A DNA stretch of 64,000 nt from Labilibacter sediminis (GCF_005877885.1 NZ_VCHY01000002.1:124001-188000), one strand, 5' to 3'; positions 28,958 to 37,804 are shown, counted from the stretch's first letter. Notes: generated by a model from the sequence alone, not told the origin. A program made the numbers and translations.

Positions 28958-28995
28958 AAGCCGGAAAGTCAGGGGTGTCTTTCCGGCTTTTTTAA
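28958..28995 (+). terminator. orphan intrinsic terminator upstream of uraA
   Basis: A perfect 11-bp stem, AAGCCGGAAAG (28958-28968) with CTTTCCGGCTT (28979-28989), with a 10-base loop is followed by a T tract on the plus strand. It lies between two divergent genes, so no annotated gene ends here. It may terminate a small RNA transcribed from 28730-28957 or shield uraA. The rest of 28696-29069 shows no protein gene. Confidence 0.8.
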
Positions 28996-29036
28996 TGGTT
29001 GTGTGTATAATCATATTCTGCCAATTATTTTTTTTA

Positions 29037-29044
29037 TACTTTCG
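29037..29044 (+). promoter_or_regulatory. candidate promoter -7 element of uraA
   Basis: TACTTTCG differs from TAnnTTTG at one base and lies 26 bases before the uraA ATG, downstream of the orphan terminator. Support is modest. Confidence 0.4.
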
Positions 29045-29069
29045 CTGAAATTTCCAATATAAATAACTT

Positions 29070-30326
29070 ATGAATTCATCCAATCAATTATCAAATCCTA
29101 AACAGATCCTGTTAGGTGTTCAATTTTTATTTGTTGCTTTTGGAGCAACAGTTTTGGTCCCCCTTTTAGTTGGAATTAATCCTTCTATTGCGTTATTTTC
29201 AGCCGGAATTGGTACATTGATCTTTCATTTTATTACCAAAGGCCGGGTTCCTGTTTTCCTTGGCAGTAGTTTTGCTTTTATCGCCCCCATAGTTGCATGT
29301 ACTGAAAAATTTGGCTGGTCAGGAACTCTTTCCGGAATTATTGCTGTCGGAGTTGTTTATTCCTTAGTTTCATTTTTAGTTAAATGGAAAGGTGTAAAAC
29401 TTATTAAAAAGATATTTCCTTCAGTTGTGGTAGGACCTGTAATTATGGTTATTGGATTATCCCTTGCTCCTGTCGGGGTCGATATGGCCAAAACCAATTG
29501 GTTAATCGCCTCAGCCTCTTTACTATCCGCAATCATAGCTGTAGTATACTTTAAAGGAATTATCAGGCTTATACCCGTGTTTATTGGTATTGCTTTTGGA
29601 TATGCAGTTTCATTACTTATGGGCAAAGTTGATTTTACTCCAATTCAAGAGGCATCCTGGTTTCAACTACCTGCCTTTACTTTACCTTCTTTTAGCTGGG
29701 AAGCCATATTATATATGATTCCAGTAGCTATTGCGCCTTTAATTGAGCATGTTGGTGATATTTATGCCATTAGCGCTGTTGCAGAAAAAGACTTTATGAA
29801 AAAACCAGGGCTTAACAGAACCATGTTAGGTGATGGAATTGCGACAAGTATTGCCGGTTTTATAGGAAGTGTACCAAACACAACCTACTCAGAGGTTACC
29901 GGCGCTATTGAATTAACCAAAGTAACCAATCCCCGTATTTTAAGAATATCTGCCATAACTGCTATTCTTTTCTCGCTGGTTGGTAAGGTTAGTGGCTTTT
30001 TAAAATCTATTCCTACTGAAGTATTAGGAGGAATTATGCTTTTACTTTTTGGTATGATTGCCAGTGTAGGTATTAAAACATTAATTGAATCAAAGGCTGA
30101 TTTTCATAAAACACGTAATATGGTAATTGTTTCTATCATATTAACTGTAGGTATTGGAGGTGCTGCAATTGACATCCCGTTAGAAAACATTAAAGTACTT
30201 CGTGAATTAGGCCTTAACTTAGGAACATTTTCTTTAGAAGGAATTGGCTTAGCTTCTGTTGTTGGAGTTATTCTTAACCTTATTTTACCGGGAAAATCAA
30301 AAGAAGTACATATGGAAAGTGAATAA
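29070..30326 (+). CDS. uraA: uracil/xanthine permease (NCS2 family)
   Basis: The 418-residue inner-membrane transporter of the nucleobase-ascorbate (NCS2) family has about 14 helices. The opening LGVQFLFVAFGATVLVPLLVG, the substrate-site segment APLIEHVGDIYAISAV and the signature GSVPNTTYSEVTGAI with its acidic residue are present. Length fits proton-coupled uracil permeases; xanthine specificity cannot be excluded. It is a single-gene unit with a strong terminator. Confidence 0.9.
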   Translation: MNSSNQLSNPKQILLGVQFLFVAFGATVLVPLLVGINPSIALFSAGIGTLIFHFITKGRVPVFLGSSFAFIAPIVACTEKFGWSGTLSGIIAVGVVYSLVSFLVKWKGVKLIKKIFPSVVVGPVIMVIGLSLAPVGVDMAKTNWLIASASLLSAIIAVVYFKGIIRLIPVFIGIAFGYAVSLLMGKVDFTPIQEASWFQLPAFTLPSFSWEAILYMIPVAIAPLIEHVGDIYAISAVAEKDFMKKPGLNRTMLGDGIATSIAGFIGSVPNTTYSEVTGAIELTKVTNPRILRISAITAILFSLVGKVSGFLKSIPTEVLGGIMLLLFGMIASVGIKTLIESKADFHKTRNMVIVSIILTVGIGGAAIDIPLENIKVLRELGLNLGTFSLEGIGLASVVGVILNLILPGKSKEVHMESE

Positions 30327-30346
30327 ATGATTTTAACAATCATACA

Positions 30347-30384
30347 AAAGCCTTCTCTGAGTCATCAAAGAAGGCTTTTTTTAT
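30347..30384 (+). terminator. intrinsic terminator of uraA
   Basis: Stem AAAGCCTTCT (30347-30356) with AGAAGGCTTT (30369-30378), a 12-base loop and a T run. It lies 20 bases after uraA and overlaps the last bases of the convergent gene. Confidence 0.93.
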
Positions 30385-32543
30385 TCTATTTCTAAAGTCT
30401 CAAAATCCTTTATTGGGCGTATCCAGATATCTTTAAACTTACCCTCTTTAATCAGCTTACGTTTTAATTGCAAGGATGGTTTATAACCGCTAAAAGTACC
30501 AAATGTATAACGAGTAAATCCATCAATACATTTATACTCAACTACACCTGTAATTCCCCTCTCTTTAAAAAAGTTATAATCCTTTAGAGGAGCTTTTTTT
30601 AGTGCCAGTAATTGCAGGGTATAACCTGAACTCTGTTTTGAAGAATACTTCGCAACCACTTCTTTAACCTTAGGCTTTTCTATATCCTTTTCTACTCCTG
30701 TTACTCTTTCGGTCACCACAGGTTTTGCAACCACAACTTTTGAAGATTTTGAAGTCACAGGTTTCGACACTGCCTGACTGACCGGCACCACACTTGAGCT
30801 TTTAACAGGCTTAGTAGTTACATTGGCAGAATTTACCTCTTTCAATATTTCATTATTAGCAAATTCTGTAAAATTATTTAATTCTGTTTGAATTATCCTT
30901 CGTAGTGGAGCATCCATAGCTACATCATTAAAAACTACAGACTTTTTATGATGTAGATAACTCATTTCTGTTGTTACATTTAAAAAAGAAACCTCAGCAC
31001 TATCCTTATCATTGGTTTCCTTAACTTCGTATTCATAACCAATTTCCAGAAACATCATATAGGTTCCGCTTTCTGCATTTGGTCGATAATCACCCACTAA
31101 TTTATTATCTTTTCTACGTGTAACCAGAATTCTCATATTCTCAAAATCATCCCCGAATTCATCGCTAACCATTCCTTCAACTACTGCCAGTTCAGTATTT
31201 GCATCAGCATTAAATTTTACATGATATATATCTGATCCTCCATAATTATCGGCAAATTTTGATGATGCATAATATGCATGACTCTTATTTATTGTTGGTA
31301 CAAAAAAGAAGTCATCATCGGGAGTATTAATAGGGTAACCCATATTTACCGGTCTTGTCCAGGTAGAATCTTCATTCATCTGACTATAAAACACATCTAA
31401 CCTACCCATGGTATTATGGCCTTCTGAAGAAAAGTACAATGTTTTACCATCATAATGAATCATTGGCGTTTCTTCATCAAACTCAGAGTTAATGGTAGGT
31501 CCTAAGTTTTTAGGTTCACCCCAAACTCCATTCTTATTTTTTTTACTCATATAAATATCCAAGCCGCCCAAGCCCCCTTCTCTGTCACTGGTAAAAAAGA
31601 AGGTACTTTTATCAGCAGATATTGAACCATGCGTTTCTTGCGCATAACTGTTTATTGGGAAAGGCAATTTTTCAGGAGATGACCATGAATTTCCATCAAA
31701 ATGACTTAAATACAAACTCTTTCCATGCTCATCATTTCTAAACAAAACCATATCATTGCCATCAGGAGAAAGAGAGGCAGCTGCCTCATGTTCGTTTTGC
31801 TTAAAAAAAACCTTTAGCAAACGTGCCGACTCCCAATTATTTGCAGCCAACGGTACCGAATAAATTTTTTCTGCATACTGCCCATCTGGTAATAAAGACA
31901 ACTTAATCCAATTTCTGCGTGAAGTAAAAAACAACTGACTTTCACTAACTGCAATTAAGGGGCTATGGTCATCATACATTGAGTTAACACCACTACCCAT
32001 ATTTTCAACAGTAAGCTCTATAGGATTGTTAATGAAAAAATTGGCATGATGACAAATTTGAATTTCTCTTTCCAACTCCTTCATAAAAGCAGTATTGGTA
32101 CTATCTGCATACTGAATTAATTCCTCATAAATTGCAATTGCTTTTAAAGGCTTAAGTAAAACCTGATATGCTTTGCCCAATGACAAACCCAGTTCTGCTC
32201 CAAGATACCCCTGCTTTTCTTCAGTAGTAAGAATATCTAAACCTTTATTAAAACAAATAACAGCAGTATCAGCTCCATCTGTTGTATTCAAGTAACAAAG
32301 GCCCATATTAAAAAGAGCATCTAAATCCTCCGGATTATGCTCTACAATAATTTTAAACACTTCAATCGCATCCTTGTAATTTTCCTGCTCTGCCAATGAC
32401 ATGGCCCGCTTAAACAATTTCGTACTGCGAGTGCTTCTGACACCATCCTTTGTTTGCGAAGTAGAAATGGCTACAAACAAAAGAATAGACATCAATAATA
32501 ATGTAAGTTTATAAAACAACTTCTTCATCATTTTTAATCTCAA
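30381..32543 (-). CDS. TPR-PD40-SPOR secreted protein
   Basis: The 720-residue exported protein has these parts: a signal peptide (ending near ISTSQ); TPR repeats (about 40-160: ALFNMGLCYLNTTDGADTA); PD40-type propeller repeats (about 200-450: SADKSTFFFTSDREGGLGGL and YDGKTLYFSSEGHNTMG); a small carboxypeptidase-regulatory-like segment (about 470-560); a Lys/Val/Ser-rich linker; and a C-terminal SPOR-like domain (about 640-715: SGYTLQLLALKKAPLKDY). SPOR domains bind denuded peptidoglycan, so it probably sits in the periplasm on the wall. Related proteins often end in OmpA instead. Confidence 0.85.
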   Translation of the reverse strand: MRLKMMKKLFYKLTLLLMSILLFVAISTSQTKDGVRSTRSTKLFKRAMSLAEQENYKDAIEVFKIIVEHNPEDLDALFNMGLCYLNTTDGADTAVICFNKGLDILTTEEKQGYLGAELGLSLGKAYQVLLKPLKAIAIYEELIQYADSTNTAFMKELEREIQICHHANFFINNPIELTVENMGSGVNSMYDDHSPLIAVSESQLFFTSRRNWIKLSLLPDGQYAEKIYSVPLAANNWESARLLKVFFKQNEHEAAASLSPDGNDMVLFRNDEHGKSLYLSHFDGNSWSSPEKLPFPINSYAQETHGSISADKSTFFFTSDREGGLGGLDIYMSKKNKNGVWGEPKNLGPTINSEFDEETPMIHYDGKTLYFSSEGHNTMGRLDVFYSQMNEDSTWTRPVNMGYPINTPDDDFFFVPTINKSHAYYASSKFADNYGGSDIYHVKFNADANTELAVVEGMVSDEFGDDFENMRILVTRRKDNKLVGDYRPNAESGTYMMFLEIGYEYEVKETNDKDSAEVSFLNVTTEMSYLHHKKSVVFNDVAMDAPLRRIIQTELNNFTEFANNEILKEVNSANVTTKPVKSSSVVPVSQAVSKPVTSKSSKVVVAKPVVTERVTGVEKDIEKPKVKEVVAKYSSKQSSGYTLQLLALKKAPLKDYNFFKERGITGVVEYKCIDGFTRYTFGTFSGYKPSLQLKRKLIKEGKFKDIWIRPIKDFETLEIE

Positions 32544-32551
32544 ACAACTGA

Positions 32552-32588
32552 TACAAAGTACAATGTACTATATTTTATATACTTTGTA
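32552..32588. promoter_or_regulatory. inverted repeat upstream of the PD40-SPOR gene
   Basis: TACAAAGTA (32552-32560) and TACTTTGTA (32580-32588) form a perfect 9-bp dyad separated by 19 bases, nine bases before the start codon. It overlaps a TACTTTG promoter-like element on the minus strand. It could be an operator; no binder is known. Confidence 0.4.
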
Positions 32589-32772
32589 AATAATACTGAT
32601 AATGGTTTAGGGTATCTATTGTTTGAATCATTGACGTGAATAACATTATAGTTAATTCACACTCATATCCTCAATTGTACGAGTCAGATTATGAAGAGGT
32701 TACGTTTTTTCCAATATTTGGAATGGATTTATAACTAATGAATAAAAACTCCTGACCAACTAATGTTTTTAC

Positions 32773-32795
32773 AGGATGAAAGGCTTTTTCATCCT
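32773..32795. other. stem-loop downstream of the response-regulator gene
   Basis: AGGATGAAA (32773-32781) pairs perfectly with TTTCATCCT (32787-32795) around a 5-base loop. No T tract follows on either strand, so it is at best a weak terminator or an mRNA 3' end structure. Confidence 0.4.
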
Positions 32796-32830
32796 TGCTT
32801 ATTACCGCTAAAAACTATGATTAATATCGG

Positions 32831-33526
32831 TCATTTATCCGACAATACATAACCCACACTTGGCACATTCTCGATTTTTATTTGCGGATCGGATTTTAAG
32901 TACTTTCTGAGTTTAGCGATAAAAACATCTAAACTCCTACTGTTAAAATAGTCATTGTCTCCCCAGAGTGAAAGCAAGATATCATCGCGCTTGACCACTT
33001 TATTCTTAGCAAAAGCCAACATCTTTAGAACTTCGTTTTCCTTTTGGGTAAGACGTTTATTTTCAGAACCTTTTCTTAGACATAAGTTTTCGTGGTCAAA
33101 TTCAAAAATACCAATATTCAATACCTTAGATTGACTCTCGAACTTCTCATCTGGTTGACACCTGCTCATTATAGCATTAATACGACACAAAAGCTCCTCC
33201 TCATCAAAAGGCTTGTTGATATAATCATCCACACCTATATTGAATCCTTTGATTTTATCTTTTTTCTGATTCTTCGCCGTTAAAAAGATTATAGGTACTT
33301 TTTTGTCTTTTGCCCTTATCTTTTCTGCGATAGAAAAACCATCTAAACCGGGAAGCATAACATCAAGAATACAAAAATCATACTTTGACTGCTCAAATGC
33401 TCTTAAGCCTTGTACACCATCTTTATAAAGCTTAACATCAAAACCATTGGATTCTAAATAGTCAACTAACAGGAAACCCATGCTAGTATCGTCTTCTACT
33501 AATAATATTCTGTTTTTTTGTGTCAT
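32831..33526 (-). CDS. OmpR-family response regulator
   Basis: The 231-residue protein has a receiver domain (acidic pair D12-D13, phospho-acceptor D55 in ILDVMLPGLDG, conserved Lys in YINKPFDEEE) and a C-terminal winged helix (LTQKENEVLKMLAFAKNKVV, RDDILLSLWG, VFIAKLRKYL). It is co-transcribed with the kinase encoded nine bases upstream. OmpR-family proteins bind direct repeats; a phased array at 34860-34897 upstream of this operon is a candidate site, implying autoregulation. Confidence 0.95.
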   Translation of the reverse strand: MTQKNRILLVEDDTSMGFLLVDYLESNGFDVKLYKDGVQGLRAFEQSKYDFCILDVMLPGLDGFSIAEKIRAKDKKVPIIFLTAKNQKKDKIKGFNIGVDDYINKPFDEEELLCRINAIMSRCQPDEKFESQSKVLNIGIFEFDHENLCLRKGSENKRLTQKENEVLKMLAFAKNKVVKRDDILLSLWGDNDYFNSRSLDVFIAKLRKYLKSDPQIKIENVPSVGYVLSDK

Positions 33527-33535
33527 TCAATTAAA

Positions 33536-34780
33536 CTATCCCTGCTTAAACTTAATAACAAAGGTACTACCTTTTCCTAACTCACTTTCTATGTCAATTG
33601 TGGCTTGGTGATTATCCGCTACTTTTTTAACAAAGTCGAGCCCTATTCCAAAGCCTTTAATATCATGAACATCTCCTGTAGAAACCCTGTAATACTTTTC
33701 AAATATATTTCTATAATCTCTGGATGAAATACCAATTCCATTATCTGAAACAGCTAAATAGAACTTATTGTTTTTTGAATAAGTATGAATAAGTACTTTC
33801 GGTTTTTTATCATTATACTTTAAAGCATTATCAATTAAATTACAGACAGCATGTCGAATATAGTCCTCCTGGCCTAGAATGAATGAATTTGATGCATCTA
33901 ACTTTAAAATCAGCTCACCTCCTTTCTCCTGTACCAGTAGCTTATATATTTCTTCGCATCGATACAAAACGGAATGAAAATCAAATTTGGTCTTAACATT
34001 TTTTTGACTGATCATTGAAGCTACCCTTAAGATATCTTCCACAAGACCTTCCATCTTATCATTTTCAGATTGAATTAAACCAGTATAACCAATGGCTTTC
34101 TCATCAGAATCCTTGTTTAACTTCTTTTTTAGCAGATTTGATGCAAAACGAACATTGGCAATAGGCGTTTGAAACTCATGCACCATATTATCAATAAAAT
34201 CCTTGGTGTTTGCAAGTATTGCTTTTTCATTTCGAAATAATCGAGAAGTAAAAATGAAGGAAATCATTACAAATAATATGGCTCCAATAGAAACGTAAAA
34301 CAAGCCTCCCATTTGCGCGTATAGAAACTTACTATAATTAGGAAATTCAATCTGTAGTTTTATTCCGTTTTGCTCCAACAAACCATTTAGCGACTGTTCA
34401 TAACACGTTATACACAACTGATGATTTTCTAACTCATGCTCATTTATAAACTCAAATTTATAATCTAAATTAATTTGATGAATAGATAAATTGGAACTTA
34501 AAATACTATCTACCTTTTGAAAGTTGATATACTGTAATTCGGCTGAACATTGTTTACCACAAACGTAGTTATGCATATAATTACATGCTCTGGCTTCACG
34601 TGCTATTTCATTTCGTGATTCCCTTAAAGCCAAAACTACCCTATGGTTAAAATTTTTCTCCTCAAGTTTACTCGCCCTATATAAAAACAATATTTGAATT
34701 ACCATCAGGCTCACTAAAACAGAAAATGTAACACCTGCTAAAAGTGATTGCTTGTCAATTTTTTTAATCATAAACTTCAC
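33536..34780 (-). CDS. sensor histidine kinase with cysteine-rich periplasmic domain
   Basis: The 414-residue membrane kinase has a first helix at about 12-35, a periplasmic domain at about 36-156, a second helix at about 157-178, HisKA with H201 (NMVHEFQTPIANV), and HATPase with N-box NLIDNALKYN and G-boxes DNGIGIS and GFGIGLDF. The sensor domain holds five cysteines: C66, C74, C78 and a CxxC at C123/C126, with H70 nearby. This arrangement is suited to metal or redox sensing. The start may be M1 or M4. It is divergent from a small Cys-rich secreted peptide gene. Confidence 0.94.
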   Translation of the reverse strand: MKFMIKKIDKQSLLAGVTFSVLVSLMVIQILFLYRASKLEEKNFNHRVVLALRESRNEIAREARACNYMHNYVCGKQCSAELQYINFQKVDSILSSNLSIHQINLDYKFEFINEHELENHQLCITCYEQSLNGLLEQNGIKLQIEFPNYSKFLYAQMGGLFYVSIGAILFVMISFIFTSRLFRNEKAILANTKDFIDNMVHEFQTPIANVRFASNLLKKKLNKDSDEKAIGYTGLIQSENDKMEGLVEDILRVASMISQKNVKTKFDFHSVLYRCEEIYKLLVQEKGGELILKLDASNSFILGQEDYIRHAVCNLIDNALKYNDKKPKVLIHTYSKNNKFYLAVSDNGIGISSRDYRNIFEKYYRVSTGDVHDIKGFGIGLDFVKKVADNHQATIDIESELGKGSTFVIKFKQG

Positions 34781-34823
34781 TACTTCATAGAGAATTCGTA
34801 GAACTCTATTAATATCTTGGCAT

Positions 34824-34831
34824 CAAAAATA
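34824..34831 (-). promoter_or_regulatory. candidate promoter -7 element of the kinase-regulator operon
   Basis: Minus strand TATTTTTG (perfect TAnnTTTG), with a TTG at 34848-34850 as a possible -33 element at 16-base spacing. It lies 43 bases before the kinase start. Confidence 0.45.
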
Positions 34832-34859
34832 TAAATAAATACACTGACAATTAAGCACT

Positions 34860-34897
34860 TTAACAACTCATTAACATGGATTAACAGCAAAATAACA
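34860..34897. promoter_or_regulatory. phased TTAACA direct repeats in a divergent promoter region
   Basis: TTAACA occurs at 34860-34865, 34871-34876 and 34881-34886, and ATAACA at 34892-34897. The spacers are 5, 4 and 5 bases, a period of 10-11 bp, so all lie on one helix face. Direct repeats with this spacing are how OmpR-family regulators bind; the motif resembles the B. subtilis PhoP box (TTAACA-type). The array lies between the kinase operon and the Cys-rich peptide gene and could control both. Confidence 0.65.
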
Positions 34898-34965
34898 TAA
34901 ATTGTGCCTGGATCATACAATATTTGTATTGATAACATTTATTAATAATTACAAAAACAACAATT

Positions 34966-35175
34966 ATGAAAAAGTCAATTGCAGTATCGTTTCTTTTCTT
35001 ATTTATGGTAGCAATCGCTTCACCAGTAATGGCAACAGATTCAATTCAAGAGCCTGAAAAAACAGAAAAAACTGCTGATAAAAAGTGCGACAAAGAAGGT
35101 AAAAAAGAATGTTGCAAAAAAAAGTGTGATAAAGAAAAGAAAGCTGAATGCAAAAAAGAATGCAGTAAAAAATAG
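34966..35175 (+). CDS. small secreted Cys/Lys-rich peptide
   Basis: The protein has 69 residues. A signal peptide (MKKSIAVSFLFLFMVAIASP, then VMA) is followed by a mature part of about 46 residues. This is almost only Lys, Glu, Asp and Cys, with six cysteines in KKCDKEGKKECCKKKCDKEK and KAECKKECSKK. I know no family for it. The spacing of cysteines recalls metal-chelating or metallothionein-like peptides, but that is inference. It is divergent from a kinase whose sensor domain is also Cys-rich, and has its own terminator at 35200-35228. A possible -7 element, AATATTTG, lies at 34919-34926. Confidence 0.85.
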   Translation: MKKSIAVSFLFLFMVAIASPVMATDSIQEPEKTEKTADKKCDKEGKKECCKKKCDKEKKAECKKECSKK

Positions 35176-35199
35176 TCTGCTCTTAATATATTAGCCTAC

Positions 35200-35228
35200 A
35201 AAAGCTATCCTTTCGGGATAGCTTTTTT
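35200..35228 (+). terminator. intrinsic terminator of the Cys/Lys-rich peptide gene
   Basis: AAAAGCTATCC (35200-35210) pairs with GGATAGCTTTT (35216-35226) around a 5-base loop, followed by T residues. It lies 25 bases after the stop codon. Confidence 0.93.
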
Positions 35229-35270
35229 TATTTAAATTAATGATGTATTTTAGCATAGCCACACAAAATC

Positions 35271-37166
35271 ATGCTAATGCACAAGCTATTAACTTATCTT
35301 CTATTTGCGGGATTACCATTCCTTTGTTATGCAAACCCAATTGATAGTATAAACCAGAAACTTGACCAATTAAGCAGAGAGGAGAAGCTGGAGGCATTAC
35401 ATGAACATAGCATCTCTTTGGCTCCTACAGATCCTATACAGGCGCAAATTTACGCTAGAGAATTACTTAAATTATCAAAAAAAGACCAATATAGATATAA
35501 AGGGCTCGCGCACTACGATTTAGGTGAGACTTATTATTACATGGAGCTTTATAAGGAAGCATTGGACAGCTACAAAAAAGCAGAACCATATTTAATTGTT
35601 GCAAACGACAGCTCCAGACTTGCAGGAAACTATAGTAATATTGGTTTAATTTATTTATATCAGGCCAACTATAAAAAATCCTTGTCATACTATGAAAAAA
35701 GCTTACAACTGGAAACTAAGCTTAACGATAGTTTAGGCGTGGCTAAGAGCTTGCAAAACATAGGAATAATCTTTGGTAACTGGAGTCGTTACGAGGTTCA
35801 GGAAGATTATTACAAAAAAGCCCTTAAGATTTACAAAAAGCTCAATGATACTCAATCCATTGCAGATATATCACTAAACCTTGGCGTAACCATGATAAGA
35901 CAAGGTGCAACTAATGAGGCTTACGATTACTACAAACAAGCACTTAAAGCATATGTTACAACAAAGGACAGTAGCCGAATAGCTTCGGTATATACAAACC
36001 TGGGCTATTACTGCACCAACGTAAGTCAATATGATGAAGCTCTCTCCTATTTCCAAAAATCCATACAAATATTTAAACAAATAAATGAGAAATCAGGATT
36101 AATTCATGCCTACACAGGACTTGGAGACCTTATGGCTGTACAAGGGAACAACAAGGGTGCCATTGAAATGTATATGAAATGCGAAGAAATAAATGCTACG
36201 GTTGGATTATTACACACACAACAGGAGAACATATACAGCCTATACGAGAATTATAAAGCTATTGGTGATTTTGAAAATGCCATAAGGGTGCTTGAGGAAT
36301 ACCACCAAATAAAAGACAGTATTTATAGCAAGGAACAATTCAACAAAATCCTTCAGCTAGAAGATAAGTTTATCCATCAAAAAAATAAAAGTGAATTAAC
36401 TGCACTTAAAGCCCAGAATAAGCTATATGCAATTTCCTCCATACTTCTTTTATTTTTTCTTATTTCAGGAGGATTATTTGCTTTTTACTACAAACGAAGT
36501 AAGCGATTAATTAAAAACCAAAGACTCATGAGTCTTGAACAAAAAGTACTTCGCACACAAATGAATCCTCATTTTATATTTAACTCGTTATCAGCCATTC
36601 AATGCTATGTTTTAGATAATAAAACCATGGATGCTGTTGACTTTTTAGCCGACTTTGCAAGTTTGATGCGAATGGTTTTACAATACTCGCAAGAAGAATA
36701 TATTACACTGGAGCAAGAAAGAAGTATACTTGATCATTATATTAGCCTGCAAAACAAACGATTTGGAGATAAAATTAAATACAAAATTGTGATTGATGAA
36801 CATCTGGAAAAGTCAAAAACAATGATACCTCCAATGCTTGCTCAACCCTTTATTGAAAACTCATTTGAACATGGTGAGTTATACAGACGAGAAAATGGAA
36901 ATATTACTGTGAAGTTTGAGAAAAAATCTAAAAATATTTCCTTTTGCATTGAAGATAACGGGATTGGTATTTCCCGAAATACTTCTTCGAAAAACCACAC
37001 AACAAGTACTCATAAATCGTTAGCCATGAAAATTACAAAAGAAAGGCTAAAACTCATCAACAAAAACATCCATAACAAAGTTGGCCTTCAGGTGGAAAAC
37101 AGAGCCAAATATGGACAAGATGGCACCCGGGTTGAATTTACTATTCCATTAGTAGAAATGAATTAA
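35271..37166 (+). CDS. TPR-containing LytS/YehU-type sensor histidine kinase
   Basis: The 631-residue protein has a signal peptide (the start may be M1 or M3), about seven TPR repeats (residues 50-345, for example YSNIGLIYLYQANYKKSLSY), a coiled coil, one membrane helix (about 388-408) and a LytS-type kinase domain with RTQMNPHFIFNSLSAIQ. The ATPase part shows PPMLAQPFIENSFEHG and EDNGIGIS. Such kinases normally pair with a LytTR response regulator, but none is adjacent, so it is an orphan here. Confidence 0.93.
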   Translation: MLMHKLLTYLLFAGLPFLCYANPIDSINQKLDQLSREEKLEALHEHSISLAPTDPIQAQIYARELLKLSKKDQYRYKGLAHYDLGETYYYMELYKEALDSYKKAEPYLIVANDSSRLAGNYSNIGLIYLYQANYKKSLSYYEKSLQLETKLNDSLGVAKSLQNIGIIFGNWSRYEVQEDYYKKALKIYKKLNDTQSIADISLNLGVTMIRQGATNEAYDYYKQALKAYVTTKDSSRIASVYTNLGYYCTNVSQYDEALSYFQKSIQIFKQINEKSGLIHAYTGLGDLMAVQGNNKGAIEMYMKCEEINATVGLLHTQQENIYSLYENYKAIGDFENAIRVLEEYHQIKDSIYSKEQFNKILQLEDKFIHQKNKSELTALKAQNKLYAISSILLLFFLISGGLFAFYYKRSKRLIKNQRLMSLEQKVLRTQMNPHFIFNSLSAIQCYVLDNKTMDAVDFLADFASLMRMVLQYSQEEYITLEQERSILDHYISLQNKRFGDKIKYKIVIDEHLEKSKTMIPPMLAQPFIENSFEHGELYRRENGNITVKFEKKSKNISFCIEDNGIGISRNTSSKNHTTSTHKSLAMKITKERLKLINKNIHNKVGLQVENRAKYGQDGTRVEFTIPLVEMN

Positions 37167-37171
37167 GCTCT

Positions 37172-37804
37172 CTACTTTCTACCGAAATCTGCAGGTATTT
37201 CACCCCAGTTTTTAGTATCCCATTTAAGCAACTCTTGCGAGTAGGTGTTTGTTTTTAACCAATCTTCTGCGCGTTTGATCACATCAAATAGATCTTTGGT
37301 TTGATGATTTAATGGCAGCTTTGACCTACACTTTTTAGCTTTAATCCAGCTTAATGCAATTTTTGAATCGGTATAAATAGGAATATTTAATTTATGTTGT
37401 TTTAAATAAGCTAAACCATGTACAATCGCCAAAAACTCACCAATATTATTAGTTCCTAAAGGAAACTTTTTTACAAAAACCTGTGTACCCGATACTGTAT
37501 AAACGCCCTGATATTCCATCACCCCGGGATTTCCACTACAGGCCGCATCTACCGAAAGACTATTGGATACTATATCCGGGTTATTATCGTAATCATCAAA
37601 GCTTAGTTGTTTTTTAGCTTCTTTATTTCCCCAATAATTATCAGCATCGTCTTCGAATGCAGCCTCAGCAGCCTCTAATGTCGGAAATCCTTTGTAGCGA
37701 ACATTACTTACCCCTGTAATATTTTTCTGACATTCAGCCCAGCTTGTATATATACCCGGGCTGTGTCCATTCCAAACAACGTAATACTTATTTTTTTTTG
37801 CCAT
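37172..37804 (-). CDS. rnhA: ribonuclease H with N-terminal viroplasmin-like domain
   Basis: The 210-residue protein begins with a caulimovirus viroplasmin-type hybrid-binding domain (about 5-50: KYYVVWNGHSPGIYTSWAEC). This is joined to an RNase HI domain (about 80-205) with catalytic acids D85 (SVDAACSGNPG), E123 (NNIGEFLAIVHG), D146 (IYTDSKIA) and D196. It cleaves RNA in RNA/DNA hybrids. It is convergent with the TPR kinase gene (5-base gap) and follows marC after one base. Confidence 0.93.
   Translation of the reverse strand: MAKKNKYYVVWNGHSPGIYTSWAECQKNITGVSNVRYKGFPTLEAAEAAFEDDADNYWGNKEAKKQLSFDDYDNNPDIVSNSLSVDAACSGNPGVMEYQGVYTVSGTQVFVKKFPLGTNNIGEFLAIVHGLAYLKQHKLNIPIYTDSKIALSWIKAKKCRSKLPLNHQTKDLFDVIKRAEDWLKTNTYSQELLKWDTKNWGEIPADFGRK

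Noticed and set aside
34860-34897. Possible CRISPR-like array because of regular repeats
   Set aside because: The repeat units are only 6 bases with 4-5 base spacers and no cas genes are present; a regulator-binding array fits better.
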